A DNA stretch of 64,000 nt from Acrasis kona (taxonomy: Eukaryota; Heterolobosea; Eutetramitea; Acrasida; Acrasidae): contig JAOPGA020000879.1 of NCBI GenBank assembly GCA_026419775.2, forward strand, positions 1 through 64,000. The letters are read 5' to 3'. Position 1 is the stretch's first letter, and each line of letters opens with the position of its first letter. Positions 9,077 through 20,754 of the stretch are shown piece after piece. Under the pieces are notes generated by a model, which was not told the origin of the DNA, searched no databases, and was given only the letters and a program-made list of their open reading frames with translations. The position numbers and the translations under genes were made by a program.

Positions 9077-10582
9077 CTATACCATCGTGAACTTTCGTTT
9101 TCGGACTGAGCCTAAGTCGCTTTTTAACACGTCTCGAGCTCTGGCAAGTGGGTACATACCACTCCTCTTCTTGACTCCTCTCCTATTGATTGGACGTCTC
9201 ACGACTTTCACGATGCGCTCGCTGCTGTCGGAATAGTTGGGTGATTCATATGATGTGTCGATTGCGTCTTCTTGCGGTTTCTTGTCTGTGTCTTCTTTCA
9301 TGTCTTCGTCCGTGTCTTCGTCCGTGTCTTCATTCTTGTTTTCCTGGGGCGTCACTTTGAATTCGAGGATTTCATCAATTTCCTTTTGTCTTCTTCTCTT
9401 GTCTTCACTGAATTTAGTTTCTATTTCAGACAGTCTCTCCATTATTATATCAAATTTTTGGTGGGTGGTGAGGCTGATTGGACTTTTCTTAGACTTTGGA
9501 GATCTGGTAAAAACCCTTTTTTTGGGAGTTTGGACTTCTTCTTCGGATGAGTCTTCACTGACTATTAGTTGGGGGGCTGGTGGGGGTGATAGTGGACTGC
9601 CATTTTCCCTGTTAATCTGAGTCGTCTGTACTGATGAACTATTTGGGGCGAGGTGTGAAGTTATTGGGGGGAAACCTGTGAGTTGGATGGTGGTAAAGAT
9701 GCCTTTGATGATCCATGTTCTCCTAGAATTTAATTTGGCGACCGTTTCAGTGTCCTCACATTGGATTTCCATTCCGTCTTTGGTGTCTACTAGATTTAGC
9801 TCTCCACAGTTTGTTGTTCTTCTTATCGCTGCCAATAGTCTGTCTGTAGATCCTCTATCCCCAATTATGCGACATTTGATGGACAGTGGGTTCTGTAATG
9901 AGGGCTGCACTCTTGATTTTCTAAAGTGGTTTCTGGTGGGATTTAGAGTGAAGGTGATGTTGTTGATCTTGTGTGTTCCTTGGATTAAATCCATCTTGCA
10001 CGATTCTGGGAAGTAGATTTGATACTGTTCATTAGGATAACCTTTGAATGCTATATTAGCATTAGAAGTGATGGGTTGCCCAATATCTACGCAGTAGTTG
10101 TTTATACCCAGTATGATGGGTACCAGAATCGTTGGTGTAATCGTTTGGTCTTTTATGGCTAACGTACAGCAGTTGTCCGATGGGTCGACATTTGAGCGCC
10201 AGCATGGCCTGTCCGGTTGGTTCATGATTTCCTGCATAGAGATAGCTTGTTCGATTGTTTTGCAAGCCATGACCGCACAGCTCAGGGTAGCCTGCACCAC
10301 AATGCCTACTTGGTCGTCAAATTGATTTCCAAGAGCTTCGAGGGGTGTCATGTCTACTTGATCAAGGAGATCATTGGACTTAGGAGTTCTATCACTGTCG
10401 GCTTGGACAAACACTTGAAGTAGCTTAAGGCTTCTGTTCCAAGGAAATTCCGCTCTCTGGCTTAGATCACTGGGTGAATTTTGGTGGTTAAAGTTCAGAC
10501 GGACCGAAGCTCTTGGGGTGAATGTTGTGGTTGCTTCGGTCTCAGTGATTCTGCTTGAGGCTTTGGACTTGGTCTTGGACAT
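9077..10582 (-). CDS. LINE ORF1-like protein, intact, 501 aa
   Basis: This is an uninterrupted frame from an ATG at 10582. The N-terminal 40 residues are Ser/Thr-rich. Residues 45-300 look globular and contain a Cys-bearing region (SNVDPSDNCCTLAIKDQ) and a beta-alpha-beta-like stretch (SIKCRIIGDRGSTDRLLAAI, then GIFTTIQLTG). The C-terminal third is charged, with EDTDEDTDEDMKEDTD repeats and a basic end (RRPINRRGVKKRSG). Such a gag-like body with a basic tail fits ORF1 of non-LTR elements, but no specific domain is recognised. Its position is odd: in transcription order it follows ORF2 of LINE B, separated by an A-rich simple repeat, and it has its own AATAAA. It could be the 5' part of a second element copy, an ORF1-only non-autonomous element, or an unrelated gene. 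Confidence 0.5.
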   Translation of the reverse strand: MSKTKSKASSRITETEATTTFTPRASVRLNFNHQNSPSDLSQRAEFPWNRSLKLLQVFVQADSDRTPKSNDLLDQVDMTPLEALGNQFDDQVGIVVQATLSCAVMACKTIEQAISMQEIMNQPDRPCWRSNVDPSDNCCTLAIKDQTITPTILVPIILGINNYCVDIGQPITSNANIAFKGYPNEQYQIYFPESCKMDLIQGTHKINNITFTLNPTRNHFRKSRVQPSLQNPLSIKCRIIGDRGSTDRLLAAIRRTTNCGELNLVDTKDGMEIQCEDTETVAKLNSRRTWIIKGIFTTIQLTGFPPITSHLAPNSSSVQTTQINRENGSPLSPPPAPQLIVSEDSSEEEVQTPKKRVFTRSPKSKKSPISLTTHQKFDIIMERLSEIETKFSEDKRRRQKEIDEILEFKVTPQENKNEDTDEDTDEDMKEDTDKKPQEDAIDTSYESPNYSDSSERIVKVVRRPINRRGVKKRSGMYPLARARDVLKSDLGSVRKRKFTMV

Positions 10583-10689
10583 GCTGCTGTAGTTCGATTA
10601 CTTTTGCTTGTTGCTTTGGGATATAATTTGGCTCCTTTTTATCGTGTCCAGCTTGGAGCCCTCTTATTCCGTAGCACCATGTATGTTAA

Positions 10690-10870
10690 TTATCGTGTAA
10701 TTTTAATATTGTTTCTATTTTAGTGTTCTATTTCTATTTTATATGTTCTTTTTGATTTTGATTTTGGTTTTGATTTTTGATATTTGATTTTCGATATTTG
10801 ATTTTGATATTTGATTTTTGGTTTACAATCATTTTAATAGATTTTCATGGATTATGTTTATATTTATTTT
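10690..10870 (-). repeat. A-rich simple repeat, probable 3' tail of LINE B
   Basis: On the minus strand this is a run of CAAAATCAAAAATCAAATAT-type units and other A-rich sequence (densest at 10,740-10,820). It lies directly downstream of the LINE B ORF2 stop, as expected for the 3' UTR/tail of a non-LTR element. Confidence 0.55.
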
Positions 10871-10908
10871 ATCTATATTAAGTTTAGAGCAGTGAAGATG
10901 TTCTATTT

Positions 10909-13900
10909 TTATTTACTTTTGAGTCCGTATGATGCATACACTCTTGATAACGTGTACCTTGCTAGCATTTGATGTATATTTTTCAGGTTTATCATATTTC
11001 TTTTCTTTTGCTTTTTCTTAATCTTGTTTGCCTCCTGAAGAATCTTTGACCTTGTTGCTGTAAATCTATCAAAGTATGGTGTTTTAACTCTTGGTGTAGC
11101 TTGAATAAAACGTCTCCATGATGTTTTAGTGATCATTCCGCGGATGCCTATTGATATTAGACCTTTCTGTTCTGTGCTTTGGATTGATTTGATGTCCTTT
11201 TCATCTACTATCGCAAAATCTCTATTGATTCCTCTAGATTTCATAAGAGAATTTATGTCTTGTTCGAGCTTTAAAAGTTTGATTTTTGATTTATCGCATC
11301 GCATGAGCATGTGTGAGATTGAGATTTCTTGTTTACATAATTTGCATTTGTTATCGTCTTTTTTAGGGATGAATGAGTCTGTTCTTGATTTTACTAAGAC
11401 GTTAGTGGTAACTGCATTGTATGATGTGGACCATATGCTCAAGGACGCTTCTTTGTTAAAATTATTGTTGAGGTCAACCATGTCATATTGGTGTTTGATT
11501 TCACGCATATCGTTCAAAAGTTCTTTTTGTTGTATCTCGTGGATTATAGGCCCTATGTTGACTCCAATAGATTCCCCATTATAGAGGTAGAAGTGGCCTT
11601 CATCTGCTTGGAGGAGTTCTCTGATGTTGTAGCATGGTATTAGTGTTTTCCTGGCTTCATTTGCTAATATGTGTGCTTTCACGTTGTCTTTGTTACTGCT
11701 ATGGCCTTTTTCCCAATTGATAGATACCTCAATGTTGTGTTTTTCGCAATATCTTCTAAATGCTCTGGCTAACTCTCCACAGATTTTTGATTTCTCATTC
11801 ATTTTGGCTGCTGTTTTGTTGTCTACAAATAAATCAATTTTAGATCCCTCTTCCATCATGCTGATTATTATTGATGCAGTGTAAATTTCGTTATGCGATG
11901 ATGATTGTAATTTCGGAACTCCAAAGGCAATCTCGGCTGTTTTACCGTTTATTTCAGTGATCGCAGCTCCTCCTCCTCCTCTACCATTACTCGGGTCAAT
12001 TGATCCGTCAATTGATACTCTAATATAGCTTGTGTCTGATTTATATTTTTGGATATTGGATATGGGTATTGAGTGTATCTTTGGGTATTGTTCGAATTGT
12101 CCCTCATGGAATCTGATGAATGATAGTTTCAGGTCCTCCATCATTTCCAGAATGTTTGTATATGGGTTTTTGATGTTATGGTCCGTGTTTGCTAGTCTAA
12201 TTTCGTCTAGAGTAGTACTGGCCGATAATTCGAAGGAACTATTTAATTGTTTTTGTAAAGTCTTGATTCTACTGATTATTGATGTAATCTTGGCTGATTT
12301 GACACCCCATCCCAGTTTATCTCGATCGAGATGTAGGATGCAGGAAGGTGTAGTGTTACTGGCAAGCATTGCTCTTCTAGTTAAGCTACGTATCTTTCCG
12401 TCTATTGTGTCAAGGCCAGTGTTCGTTATATGACCTAATGCTGTTTGATACCTCACTAATCCAAGAACAATTGATTCTGAGAATTGTATTGCTTGGATTG
12501 GTTTAATGAGACCTAATTGTAGGTTCTTTGTTTTCTCTTTAATTCTTTTAATAAGCTCTTCTGTGTTCATCGAGTTTGCCTGGGAGTATATTAGCCAATA
12601 GCCTAGATATTTAAATCCAGTATTGGGATCTAGAGTGGTGTAATTTTTAAATCTTGGGCTTTCTTTTACTAATTTATTATTCTGGTAAACCCAGCTAATA
12701 CTCTTTGATTTATCATGGTTTATTCTCATTCCAAGGATATGGGCAATTGTTTCGATTGTCTTGATTGCTTGGTTTCTCTTCTTTAAGGATCTAATGATAA
12801 CGTTGATGCAAAGCCTAGGCAGTTGATTTTCTTCTCATTATGCATAATATAGCCGAAGTTATCCATTGATAGTATTCTTGTGATTATCTCTGTGTATATG
12901 TTAAAGATATTAGGTGCGGAGGCATCTCCCTGAGGTGATCCTCTTTCTACATCTACTGATTTGGTTAGGCCAAAACCTGTCCTGATATGTATGGTGTGAT
13001 TCTTGTAGAGATTTCTGAATAGGTTTATAACATTAGGTGGAAATCTCATTAATTCCATTAGCTCCCATAACCTCTCATGTATTAAACTATTGTAAGCATC
13101 TGAGAAGTCGATCATTGTGATGGTTAAAGATTTTTTCCATCTTTTTGAATCTAGCATGATATTATTCAATAGACCAGCTAGATCAGAGCAGCTGGATCCT
13201 TCCTTAAATCCTCGTTGTGTATCTGATATAGTTCGAGTTTCTTTTAGCGATTGCTTAAGGCGGTCATCAATAATTGTCATTAAAAGTCTGTATCCTGTTG
13301 GTAGTACATTAATCGGTCTAAAGTTTTCAATTTGTAATAGCTTTTCTGAGTCTGTTTCCTTCGGAATTAGTGCTACAAATCCTATTTTAATGTCTTCCCC
13401 TACTTGTTCGGTTCCATCTAATATTCTGGATATAGCGTTGGCAAGCATAATAATGTGATTTTCTGGTAGGAGTAGCCAAAAGTCCTTGGGAATACCGTCA
13501 ATTCCTGGGCATCCACTTAGTTTTTTGATGAATTGTGAGACTTCTTGGGGGCTAATCGGTCTTTTAAATTCGCTTCTTGTCTTTTCTGTCCAAGTTTGGC
13601 TGGACATGTGTAGTTTACTTTTTAATTCTTCTGGTATGGGAATTAATTGTGATGGCCTCTGTAATCTATCTTTGAATTTGTTTGCGACGAAGTTTAGTAG
13701 TTCTTCTTTTCCGGTAATAATCTTGTTGTTGTGGTCTTTAAGTCTAATTACTTTTATGAAATTCCTTTTCCCTTGGAATATACTCCAAGCTAGTTTTGAA
13801 TTTTTCGCTATCTCTTCTTCAAACTGTTGCTTCTGTTCATTCATCATTGATTGGAGTTTGTGACACTTAATGTTGTTTAACATTTCGTAGCAAAGATTCA

Positions 13901-14975
13901 ATTTCGCTTCCGAGGAGAGTTCTGGTCCAGTGTTGTTTATATTCCATACCTGGAATTCCTTTTCTATTGTGTCTAGGGCATGATGTCTCTCCTGTTCATT
14001 CTTTGATTTCAATAGAGTTTTTGAGTTCGTTAGTAAGTTCATTCTATTGTAACATTCGTCGATAGTCCCATTTATAAAAGCTTTCCTTCTATTGCTCTTG
14101 AAATTGTTGCCCCTATTCAGTGTCTCTTGCGTAGCTTTCCTATATGCTCTCAAGATGTTGTTAAAGCTTGGGTGTTCTGGTAAGAATTTTTCTGAGTTCT
14201 TTATGGCTTGTGTTAAGGATTCTATATCATAACGGAAGGAGATAGAGGTGTTGTCTGTATCTGGCGGGTTCCTTTCGTATTCTAGCAACAGTGGTTTGTG
14301 GTCCGAACATAAAGTATTTGTCGAATCAGGTATTTTTGTTGTAATAGATCGGACATCTTCGAGGTATGTGAATATGTGATCTAATTTGCCACCTTGTCTG
14401 TGGGTTACTATGTCTGGTGAGGATATTGTAATGTCGAATTCTTCCATGATCTTTTTGATTCTCTGGGCTCTTGGATGGTTTGAGCGAATGTCTACATTAA
14501 AGTCTCCTGTTATTATTATGTCATGGCCTTTGTTTCTAGCTGATTTTAACCATATGTTGAGGTCAACCTCGATGAGGAAGGAGAGGTCTTCTGATTCTTT
14601 GTTGTTTGGTTGGGACGGGAGGTAAATGTTAATAATAGTGGTAGTTCTATTATTTATTATAGCGATTACGGCTTGGCTGCTACCAAGAGTATCATGGACT
14701 CCTGTGTAATGTGATATCACCGGCCAGTTTTGGTCCAAGATGACTGCTACTCCCTTATGTCTAATGTGTTGGCTTGAGCTAAAAAACATTTGGTGTGGAT
14801 AGAATTTCTTTTTCAATAGTTCTTCATCTTTTTCTATTATTAGGGTTTCTTGTATAGCAAATATTGAGGCTCCTGTGTAGTGCATAAAGTTTTTGACGTC
14901 CGCTACTGAGTTTTTGAGTAAAAGCTTTCCATTTATATTTCTACTCAGTATTCTTGTTTGTTCATCTTTGTTCAT
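10909..14975 (-). mobile_element. LINE B: non-LTR retrotransposon ORF2 (AP endonuclease, RT, RNase H, CCHC), one frame break
   Basis: Two long frames abut: 14975-12783 (730 codons) and 12729-10909 (606 codons, open upstream to about 12,800). The first has a full AP-type endonuclease at residues 1-240 (SRNINGKL, FAIQETL, INIYLPSQ, IIITGDFNVD, KLDHIFT, CSDHKPLL). It then has RT motifs FRPINVLPTGY, TQRGFKEGSSCSDL, TITMIDFSDAYNS and ERGSPQGDASAPNIF. The second has the RT thumb, RNase H (VSIDGSID, SSHNEIYTAS, DLFVDNKTAAK, NWEKGHSSNKDNV) and a knuckle CKLCKQEISISHMLMRC. The break falls at about 12,800-12,809, exactly where the catalytic F-A-D-D should be: the frame reads LGFASTL, one base short. 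The rest of about 1,350 codons is open, so the insertion is young or the lesion recent. No ORF1 lies upstream. The 3' tail is at 10,690-10,870. Confidence 0.9.
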
Positions 14976-16524
14976 GGTAGGACCACTTTGGTTTCACCCA
15001 GGTAAGTACACTAGTAGCGTGTGAAAACTGCCACTTTGTGACTACCGTGAGGATACCCCCTGGTTGAGTTTCCCAAAGTTGACCCAGGGAAAATTGGAAC
15101 ATTGATATCCATTCGGAACTATCCAAAACGGAACTAATAAACAGAGCAGTGCATCTAAGGAAAAAATGCGCGAGGACCACACTAGACGATGGAGTTGACA
15201 GATAGTCACTCTAACTTGACACTCTAACACTAACTATTTTAACCATATTTGGACACTCTATGTAAATTAACCCGCAAACACTACCGTAACGAAGAGACGC
15301 TACAGACAGATGGCGCAAACATAAGTCAGTTAAAGTAAGCTGGCGCAAAGGTAGCAGGTATAAAAGGATTTTGACATGTAATATAATACAAAATAAACAA
15401 CAATGACACAAAGAAAGGCCGTCACTAAAAAGTTCTTATAAAGTTTGTATTTGAGCATCACATGCAATGAAATATCCATAGAAGAGGCGATTTTCCTCAA
15501 ACACATCACCTAGCTCAAGTTGTAGTTAACATTTAGAATCTTTCAATACTGATTATTAATAGACTCTCTATATTGATAACATCAGGGGGTTTGTTAAAAT
15601 TTGTGTTTTCGGAACATCCTTTGACTAACATTTATAAATGAAGACCGCCAGCATCATATAGCCACCACTTAGACCAGTTGTTGAGTCCAGGGAACATATC
15701 CGTCATTCTATTAAAATAGATTATTGCCGCTACCTCACCACGCAAGTATTATTGCCTAGGCATCTTTTTATAGGTTTCCATAAAAAGCTCAGCTTCTCTC
15801 ACTAGCACCAATTTTCTCCGATACTTTTTTGCAAGAGCGAAGCCAGTTAGTTAATGTAGCAACCTTTGCTTGTTTGCCAGAATCTAGCTGAACCCTCCTC
15901 ACCAAGATACTTTACAAGCATGTCATGTATTCAAAGGCTTCGGCAGTTGAAAAACTGAAGCAGCAGACGCATTCAAAATTATGCGTCATATGGTTGAGGA
16001 ACATGATAACGATTATTCGAATCAACACAGGCACAAAACAATGATAATCAGGGTTAGGCAACGAAGAAGAAGAGAAGGAGAACAAAGAAAATTGTATTGA
16101 ATCGCGTAGTAAATAAAACATTTTATTTTTAAATCTTAATATCCATTTTGGGACTTAGAGTTTCTTTTTTTAACTTAGAGTGCGGAGAAACCTAAATTAG
16201 TCAAAACAGGTTAGAGTGACAATACATAGACCCCAAACTGATTCTCCATACTGTACTGATTTTACGTAATATAGATACTAGTAATCCATAAAAGTTATTC
16301 TCCGGCCACTACTGGACAGTAATTGGTTGACCGAATAATCCAGAATGTACATATGAAATAATAATAGCTTATCAGCTCGCAAGTTTACTTCAAAAGTCCA
16401 TTTAATTAAAAAATAAAGGTCAAATCAGATCGCAGAATCGCCTTCCTGGGAGGTGCGTTTTCGAATTTGAATCAAGGTCAGCACTATTATTTTTCAAAAA
16501 AAGTTACAGTACAACGCAATCACC
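14976..16524. other. 1.5 kb without a recognised gene
   Basis: The left part (14,976 to about 15,400) may be LINE B 5' UTR. It contains CACTCTAAC repeated at about 15,210-15,232 and a plus-strand TATAAAAGG at about 15,359 with no convincing ORF after it. The rest is AT-rich. The last 100 bp are presumably the promoter and 5' UTR of the surface-protein gene. No RNA gene is seen. Confidence 0.45.
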
Positions 16525-19500
16525 ATGAGGATATTGGTGTTGAGCTTTTTGTTGTACATTGTTTCTTGTTCGCCATGGCAAGTGAATACCAACGTCGGCA
16601 ATGGAGACTACGTGTACAACTATGATGGCGAGCCTCCCATGGCTGCTCAATTCCAGTCCCTTTCAGGAGTCTCGGTAGATAGTACAAACAATCTTCTATA
16701 TCTTACCGATATCAACAGATACGTGATTTGGAAGTTCAACAGAACATCAAACACTATTTCAAGATTTGCAGGATATGCAAGGACAGTCAACGGTTATTTC
16801 TACCCTCCCTACATGAACAACGTGACTGCTACGTCAGAGGCAATCAGTCCATATTACTACGGTCCTACTATAGACGCCGCAAACAACATGGTTTATTTCA
16901 CAGACGATCAGAAATACGTTAGATCCGTCAATACATTGACCGGTATAATGATCACAGTGGCAGGAACTGGAAGCGCCAGTTCGAGTACAGACGGTGTGGC
17001 TGGCACTAGCACTGATATTACTCCTAGACATTGTGCTATGGATACTCGTAACAATTTACTTTATGTTGCAGAGGGTAATCGCATCCGAGTGCTCAACATT
17101 ACTAGTGGAATTATGAAAATCATCGCGGGAAGCAGTTCCGCTGCTTTTTATGGTAATGGAGTCCAAGCGACTAGCGCTGCTCTCAATAGCCCTAATTACG
17201 TGGCAGTAGATCCCATACAACCCAACCTTATTTATGTCAATGACTATGGTAACTATAGAGTTCGATTGATTAATATGACATCTGGTATTATTACTACCAT
17301 AATGGGTAATGGTAATGCGTTCGGTTCTTCAGATGGTGTAGCAACTAGTAGTGCAGTTGCGGCCAATAGCTTCACAATAGACGCTACCAACAACGCAATT
17401 ATAGTTTCTGAACAACTAATAAACAAAATAAGAATCTACGATAGAGCAACTGGTATGATTAGTTCCTATATTGGTTTAATGTATCAGGGCAACTACAATG
17501 GGGATGGGTCCTTCTCCTCAACGAAAATTCAACCTCAAGAGATTGCCTTGGATTCCTCTACTAACACACTCTATATGGCTGAATTAACTGCTAGTATTAT
17601 TAGAGCCGGTAATAGATCGTCACAGATGTGGACTACTATTGCAGGTAGCGGTATTATGGGATACAATGGCGAGAATATACCTGGACCTAGCGCAATGGTT
17701 TATTCTCCAAGTGGTTTATTACTAGACAGTGTCAATAATTTATTATACATAGGAGACGCTAGCTGTAAGATTAAAGTGTTAAACAGAACTAGCGGTAATG
17801 TGACATCTATAATTGGTACTGGTAAAGATGCAGCTATTTATGGATATACAGCAGACGGTTCACCTGCGCTCTCGGTCAGAATGGGTGGGCGGAGTATCTT
17901 TGACCGAGTGAGTTTAGAACTTGATGCTTCTAACAATCTGTATTTTTCGGATGAAAAATTAATTAGAATGCTGAATGCAACAGATAAAAAAGTGTACACT
18001 GTTGCAGGGATAACATCATCATCTTATTATTATGCTGATAATGTTGCAGCGAACACTGCAGCTATGAATCCTTGTGGTTTAGCCATGGATAGAAATAAAA
18101 ATGTTATGTATGTATCTGACAGCATGAACAGTAGAATAAGAATGATTAATATGACTTCTGGTATTATATATACTATCGCTGGTACTGGTTCATCGGGTTC
18201 ATCTGGTGATGGAGGTAGTGCAAGTGCAGCTACTTTAAGTCAGCCGAAAGGCATCGCATTAGATGTGGATAATCAGTTGCTATATGTTGCTGATATGGCC
18301 AACAACAAAGTTAGATTAATTAATCTGACGAGCAATATCATCACCACATTTGCAGGTATAGGTTCTTACTCTTATAGCGGGGATAATGGACCGGCAGTTA
18401 ATGCAGGTATAATGTCACCAAAAAGCGTTGCAATAGACAAAGCAAACAATCGTGTCATTATCGCAGAAAATCTAAAGATTAGATACGTAAGCCTTAGCAA
18501 CAACTACATTTACCAATTTGTTGGTCAATGGAGTTCTGGAACCATTCCAGAAGGAGCAGATACTTTTGTAACCAATAGTATGGCCACTCAAGTGATTTCA
18601 GATGACATCAACAATGCTATAATTTATGCTGATAGCAGTTTCCATAAGGTGAGAAGTGTAACTCTTCGACCAACTCCTTCACCCACTCCGACTCGCACAC
18701 CTACGCCAACACCTACTCCAACACCTACGCCAACACCCACTCCAACGCCTACTCCAACACCTACTCCTACCCCTACACCTACTCCTACCCCTACACCTAC
18801 TCCTACACCAACACCTACTCCAACACCTACTCCAACACCTACCCCAACACCCACTCCAACACCCACTCCTACCCCTACACCAACTCCAACACCTACTCCA
18901 ACACCCACTCCTACGCCAACACCTACTCCAACACCTACGCCAACACCCACTCCAACGCCTACTCCAACACCAACACCCACACCAACACCCACTCCAACAC
19001 CTACCCCAACACCAACACCGACTCCAACCTCTACGCCTACCTCAACACCGACTCCAACACCAACAGCCACTTCAACATATTCATCAAGCCCCGCCATGAC
19101 ACCATCACCTACAAATCAAAACGTAACCCAAACTAGCACTCCCTATCCAACATCAACCCCTTCCATCTCAAATAATTTAACAACTACATCAACACCTACT
19201 ACAACAATTAGTCCAGAAGCTGTTTTCACAGTAAATCTATCAGGTGGCTATTCGATAAGTTCCATGGCGGGTAATATTTCATTCGTTGGTGCTTCTGGTC
19301 TTCCAACAATCACAAATAACAGTGATTCTATTGTTATCAGTTCTTCTTTCACCAGCGGAATATATGGTAGAAGAGCGATAGCAACTACTTCTAAAAGGAC
19401 CGTGAAAGGGAAATCATCATACATGACATTTTCTCTGCTTCCTTCAAGTTCATATGGTTCTTTAGAATTCTTTATATCATCCACTGCATGGTACTTATCG

Positions 19501-20049
19501 ACAGCATTGGATAGCTCTGCTGGTAATAGGTATCTTAATATTGGTTTTAAATATCAAAATTCTCCTGTTTACAACAGGAGTTTATGTTCATTCTATAATA
19601 ATGTAAAATATACTTCAGCTTTGGATGCTTACCAATCAGGTAGCAATTACAACTTCGTTGCTAGTTTGCTAGATGTTAGTGGTTCTTTGATATGCTCCAC
19701 ATCTCTTACCGTTAGTAATTCTGTTTATAATGCATTTATGGGTGATTCGTTCAGTTTTGTGGCGTCACTGAGTAATATACCATATGCGACAAATTCAAGG
19801 TCGATGCATCAAACTATAACTGTGGCAGCTAACATTTATGCAATGGGGACATCATCCCCAACACCACAATCAAATAGTACAGTTATGGATTATTCTGGAA
19901 CAACATCATATACAAACCTTTATTTTGTAATTGGGGGCGTTGGTGCCTTCGTCTTTTTTGTTATTATAGTATTTATTATTTTAATAATATTAGCTGTAGT
20001 TGTGAGGAGAAGAAGAAAAGTTACCGTTCATAACATAAACTCTCATTAA
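16525..20049 (+). CDS. Type I surface protein: NHL beta-propeller repeats, Thr-Pro repeat stalk, C-terminal TM
   Basis: This is a single-exon gene of 1,174 codons. Residues 1-16 form a signal peptide ([15 protein letters not shown]). Residues 20-710 hold many NHL-type repeats of the form 'I.T.AGTG..G..GDGG.A..A.L..PKGIALD..N.LYVAD..NNKVR.IN' (clearest at 18,170-18,370), so two beta-propellers are likely. Residues about 714-850 are an almost pure Thr-Pro stalk, probably O-glycosylated. A Ser/Thr-rich spacer and a folded domain of about 190 residues follow. Near the C-terminus is one membrane helix ([19 protein letters not shown]) with an RRRRK stop-transfer and a short cytoplasmic tail. The topology suggests an extracellular binding or adhesion protein at the plasma membrane. 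The ligand cannot be inferred. NHL proteins of this layout occur in free-living amoeboflagellates (family knowledge). Confidence 0.85.
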   Translation: MRILVLSFLLYIVSCSPWQVNTNVGNGDYVYNYDGEPPMAAQFQSLSGVSVDSTNNLLYLTDINRYVIWKFNRTSNTISRFAGYARTVNGYFYPPYMNNVTATSEAISPYYYGPTIDAANNMVYFTDDQKYVRSVNTLTGIMITVAGTGSASSSTDGVAGTSTDITPRHCAMDTRNNLLYVAEGNRIRVLNITSGIMKIIAGSSSAAFYGNGVQATSAALNSPNYVAVDPIQPNLIYVNDYGNYRVRLINMTSGIITTIMGNGNAFGSSDGVATSSAVAANSFTIDATNNAIIVSEQLINKIRIYDRATGMISSYIGLMYQGNYNGDGSFSSTKIQPQEIALDSSTNTLYMAELTASIIRAGNRSSQMWTTIAGSGIMGYNGENIPGPSAMVYSPSGLLLDSVNNLLYIGDASCKIKVLNRTSGNVTSIIGTGKDAAIYGYTADGSPALSVRMGGRSIFDRVSLELDASNNLYFSDEKLIRMLNATDKKVYTVAGITSSSYYYADNVAANTAAMNPCGLAMDRNKNVMYVSDSMNSRIRMINMTSGIIYTIAGTGSSGSSGDGGSASAATLSQPKGIALDVDNQLLYVADMANNKVRLINLTSNIITTFAGIGSYSYSGDNGPAVNAGIMSPKSVAIDKANNRVIIAENLKIRYVSLSNNYIYQFVGQWSSGTIPEGADTFVTNSMATQVISDDINNAIIYADSSFHKVRSVTLRPTPSPTPTRTPTPTPTPTPTPTPTPTPTPTPTPTPTPTPTPTPTPTPTPTPTPTPTPTPTPTPTPTPTPTPTPTPTPTPTPTPTPTPTPTPTPTPTPTPTPTPTPTPTPTPTPTPTPTPTSTPTSTPTPTPTATSTYSSSPAMTPSPTNQNVTQTSTPYPTSTPSISNNLTTTSTPTTTISPEAVFTVNLSGGYSISSMAGNISFVGASGLPTITNNSDSIVISSSFTSGIYGRRAIATTSKRTVKGKSSYMTFSLLPSSSYGSLEFFISSTAWYLSTALDSSAGNRYLNIGFKYQNSPVYNRSLCSFYNNVKYTSALDAYQSGSNYNFVASLLDVSGSLICSTSLTVSNSVYNAFMGDSFSFVASLSNIPYATNSRSMHQTITVAANIYAMGTSSPTPQSNSTVMDYSGTTSYTNLYFVIGGVGAFVFFVIIVFIILIILAVVVRRRRKVTVHNINSH
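18669..19073 (+). repeat. Thr-Pro codon repeat (ACNCCN), about 400 bp
   Basis: This in-frame hexanucleotide repeat encodes the Thr-Pro stalk of the surface protein. Third codon positions vary and longer units such as CCAACACCTACT recur, showing purifying selection on the protein plus unequal exchange. It is likely length-polymorphic. Confidence 0.9.
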
Positions 20050-20163
20050 ATTGTTTTAATCTGTTGTCATTTTTGAATTTTTTTCTATTAATTGCATACC
20101 TGACGCTATTGAAAGTTTTAGTCTAAAAAGATCGTGTGACAATGTTATTGTTATTTGTAATAC

Positions 20164-20585
20164 ATGTCAACCACCGTTTCTGAATTGAATAACACACAGC
20201 AGAGCAAAAGGAACAGGCAGGTGATTTTTATGCTCAACAAAAGTCAAGAAGTAGAAAGACAGTGCATTATAGACGAGGAGCAAAAGATGAATGAGAAAAG
20301 AGAGATTTCAGAAACATTAAGATTTGGGATACAATGAATGGACAATGCGTTGCAACTTTGCATCATAATGATACCATTTACACCTTGACCACGCTCGAAG
20401 ATGGTAGATTAGTTAGTGGTAGTCGTGATAATACCATCAAGATTTGGAGTACAATAAATGGACAATGTATCGCGACTTTAGGTGGTCACACTAATATCAT
20501 TTGTTCTTTGACAACACACAACAACGGGAGATTAGCAAGTGGTAGTTTTGATACGACCATCAAGAATTGGACATTGTATCCGTAA
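20164..20585 (+). pseudogene. WD40-repeat protein remnant
   Basis: The 3' part (from about 20,313, after a TTTCAG that could be a splice acceptor) encodes two to three WD40 blades: IKIWDTMNGQCVATL, then GRLVSGSRDNTIKIWSTING and GRLASGSFDTTIKNWTL. It ends at 20585. Upstream, an ATG at 20164 opens a 49-codon charged helix (SQEVERQCIIDEEQKMNEKR) in a different frame that fits no canonical intron. A complete propeller needs about seven blades, so most of the gene is missing. It is probably a truncated member of a multi-copy family. It is followed by AATAAA at about 20,601. Confidence 0.55.
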
Positions 20586-20754
20586 TATGATTGATTAAGA
20601 TAATAAAATCTATATATTTTTTTGTGGCATCAATTGTTGCTGTCTTGTTCTAATTGAATTGGGAAATTTATGTGTCAAGTACAATTTTTTACAACGTTAT
20701 TGATATGACTTCTATTTTTGCTTTTGATTGGATATTAATAAAGCAAAAAAGATC

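Noticed and set aside
15359-15367. TATAAAAGG as a promoter
   Set aside because: No plausible coding sequence begins downstream within 1 kb on that strand.
18624-19097. Minus-strand ORF of almost pure Val-Gly
   Set aside because: It is the antisense shadow of the Thr-Pro repeat, not a gene.
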